A DNA stretch of 7,163 nucleotides, from the NCBI GenBank assembly GCA_040079635.1, contig JBEBJY010000097.1, positions 1 to 7,163 on the forward strand. Direction: 5' to 3'. The notes beneath the pieces were generated by a model. The model was given only the letters and a program-made list of their open reading frames with translations, made no database searches and was not told the DNA's origin. The position numbers were made by a program, and so were the translations under genes. Source of the DNA: Aalborgiella sp040079635 (GTDB taxonomy: Bacteria > Pseudomonadota > Gammaproteobacteria > Burkholderiales > Burkholderiaceae_C). Positions 6,679-7,163 of this stretch are shown here, one piece after another; the stretch's first letter is position 1, and each line of letters begins with the position of its first letter.

Positions 6679-7163
6679 ATGTCTGAAAACAAAAAACCCG
6701 AACAAAATCAAGACCTTAGCAAAGCTTCTGCGCCCTTAAACCAAGCTCAGATGGGCGCTGATGGTGTGCCATTAGACGCATCGCCAGAAGAGCGCGAAGC
6801 TGCTTTAGCCGCCAACGAAGTGGAAACCATGAGCGAGCTGGCGATTGCCCAAGCCGAAGTGGCCACGTTGAAAGCCAAAGTTGCCGATTTGCAAGACCAA
6901 TACGTGCGTGGCCAAGCCGAGGTGCAAAACGCCAGACGCCGCGCTGATGAAGACGTCAGCAAGGCTCGTAAATTCGCTGTTGAAGCATTTGCCGAGAGCT
7001 TGTTACCTGTGACTGACAGTTTGGAAGCCGGTTTAGCCATCAAAGACGCAACCATCGAACAAGTCCGCGAAGGTGCAACAGCGACCTTGCGTCAGCTGAC
7101 CAGCGCATTGGAACGCAACAAAGTCATCGCCATCAACCCCGAAGCGGGTGCGAAATTTGACCC
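6679..7163 (+). CDS. grpE: Nucleotide exchange factor GrpE (5' part, truncated by window)
   Basis: GrpE releases ADP from DnaK and so drives the DnaK-DnaJ chaperone cycle. The window covers 161 complete codons; the frame stays open to the right edge, so the C-terminal beta domain is incomplete. Visible parts are a polar disordered N-terminus (1-45), a long coiled-coil helix (about 48-105, with VRGQAEVQNARRRADEDVSK at 76-95), and the family signature AFAESLLPVTDSLEAGL (103-119). The start of the conserved GAKFDP segment lies at 157 to the edge. The ATG at 6679 gives MSENKKPEQN, a typical GrpE beginning, but no Shine-Dalgarno sequence precedes it. The nearest ATG further in, at 6751 (codon 25), would shorten only the disordered tail. 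A heat-shock promoter candidate lies 34 bp upstream. dnaK is expected next but is outside the window. Confidence 0.95.
   Translation, partial: MSENKKPEQNQDLSKASAPLNQAQMGADGVPLDASPEEREAALAANEVETMSELAIAQAEVATLKAKVADLQDQYVRGQAEVQNARRRADEDVSKARKFAVEAFAESLLPVTDSLEAGLAIKDATIEQVREGATATLRQLTSALERNKVIAINPEAGAKFD

Overview
The window looks like a chromosomal housekeeping region of a betaproteobacterium, most likely Burkholderiales and probably Comamonadaceae (Rhodoferax/Limnohabitans-like). The basis is gene content and protein character: a long RpoD with a Lys/Ala/Pro-rich N-terminal extension, dnaG directly followed by rpoD, and hairpin-forming repeats with an AGCTAT core in the intergenic gaps. The genus is an inference; no database search was possible. 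All recognised genes are on the + strand.

Layout. Positions 1-128 hold hairpin-forming repeat sequence resembling mobile-element debris. Positions 129-508 hold an AT-rich unrecognised gene that appears broken by a frameshift in a run of nine T. dnaG (primase, 541-2607) follows, then a 349-bp gap with hairpins and likely promoters. rpoD (primary sigma factor, 2957-5353) comes next, then a hairpin-rich 316-bp gap. A small HxlR-like winged-helix regulator (5670-5978) is followed by a clear intrinsic terminator (6062-6094). A cytoplasmic FKBP-type peptidyl-prolyl isomerase (6129-6479) precedes a structured 199-bp gap with a heat-shock-type -35 element. The 5' part of grpE runs off the right edge (6679-7163).

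How the genes fit together. dnaG and rpoD are the replication and transcription-initiation members of the classical rpsU-dnaG-rpoD macromolecular synthesis cluster. rpsU is not visible here, and its side is occupied by the repeat and the broken gene. FKBP and GrpE are both protein-folding factors, but the sequence suggests separate transcription, with grpE probably under RpoH control. dnaK and dnaJ would be expected beyond the right edge.

I found no convincing novel defence, mobile or biosynthetic system. The most notable non-routine features are the poly-T frameshifted gene, an unusual Asn/Ser/Gly/Tyr-rich linker inside DnaG, a perfect 12-bp palindrome between the ribosome binding site and start codon of the small regulator, and the elaborate hairpins in every gap after rpoD.
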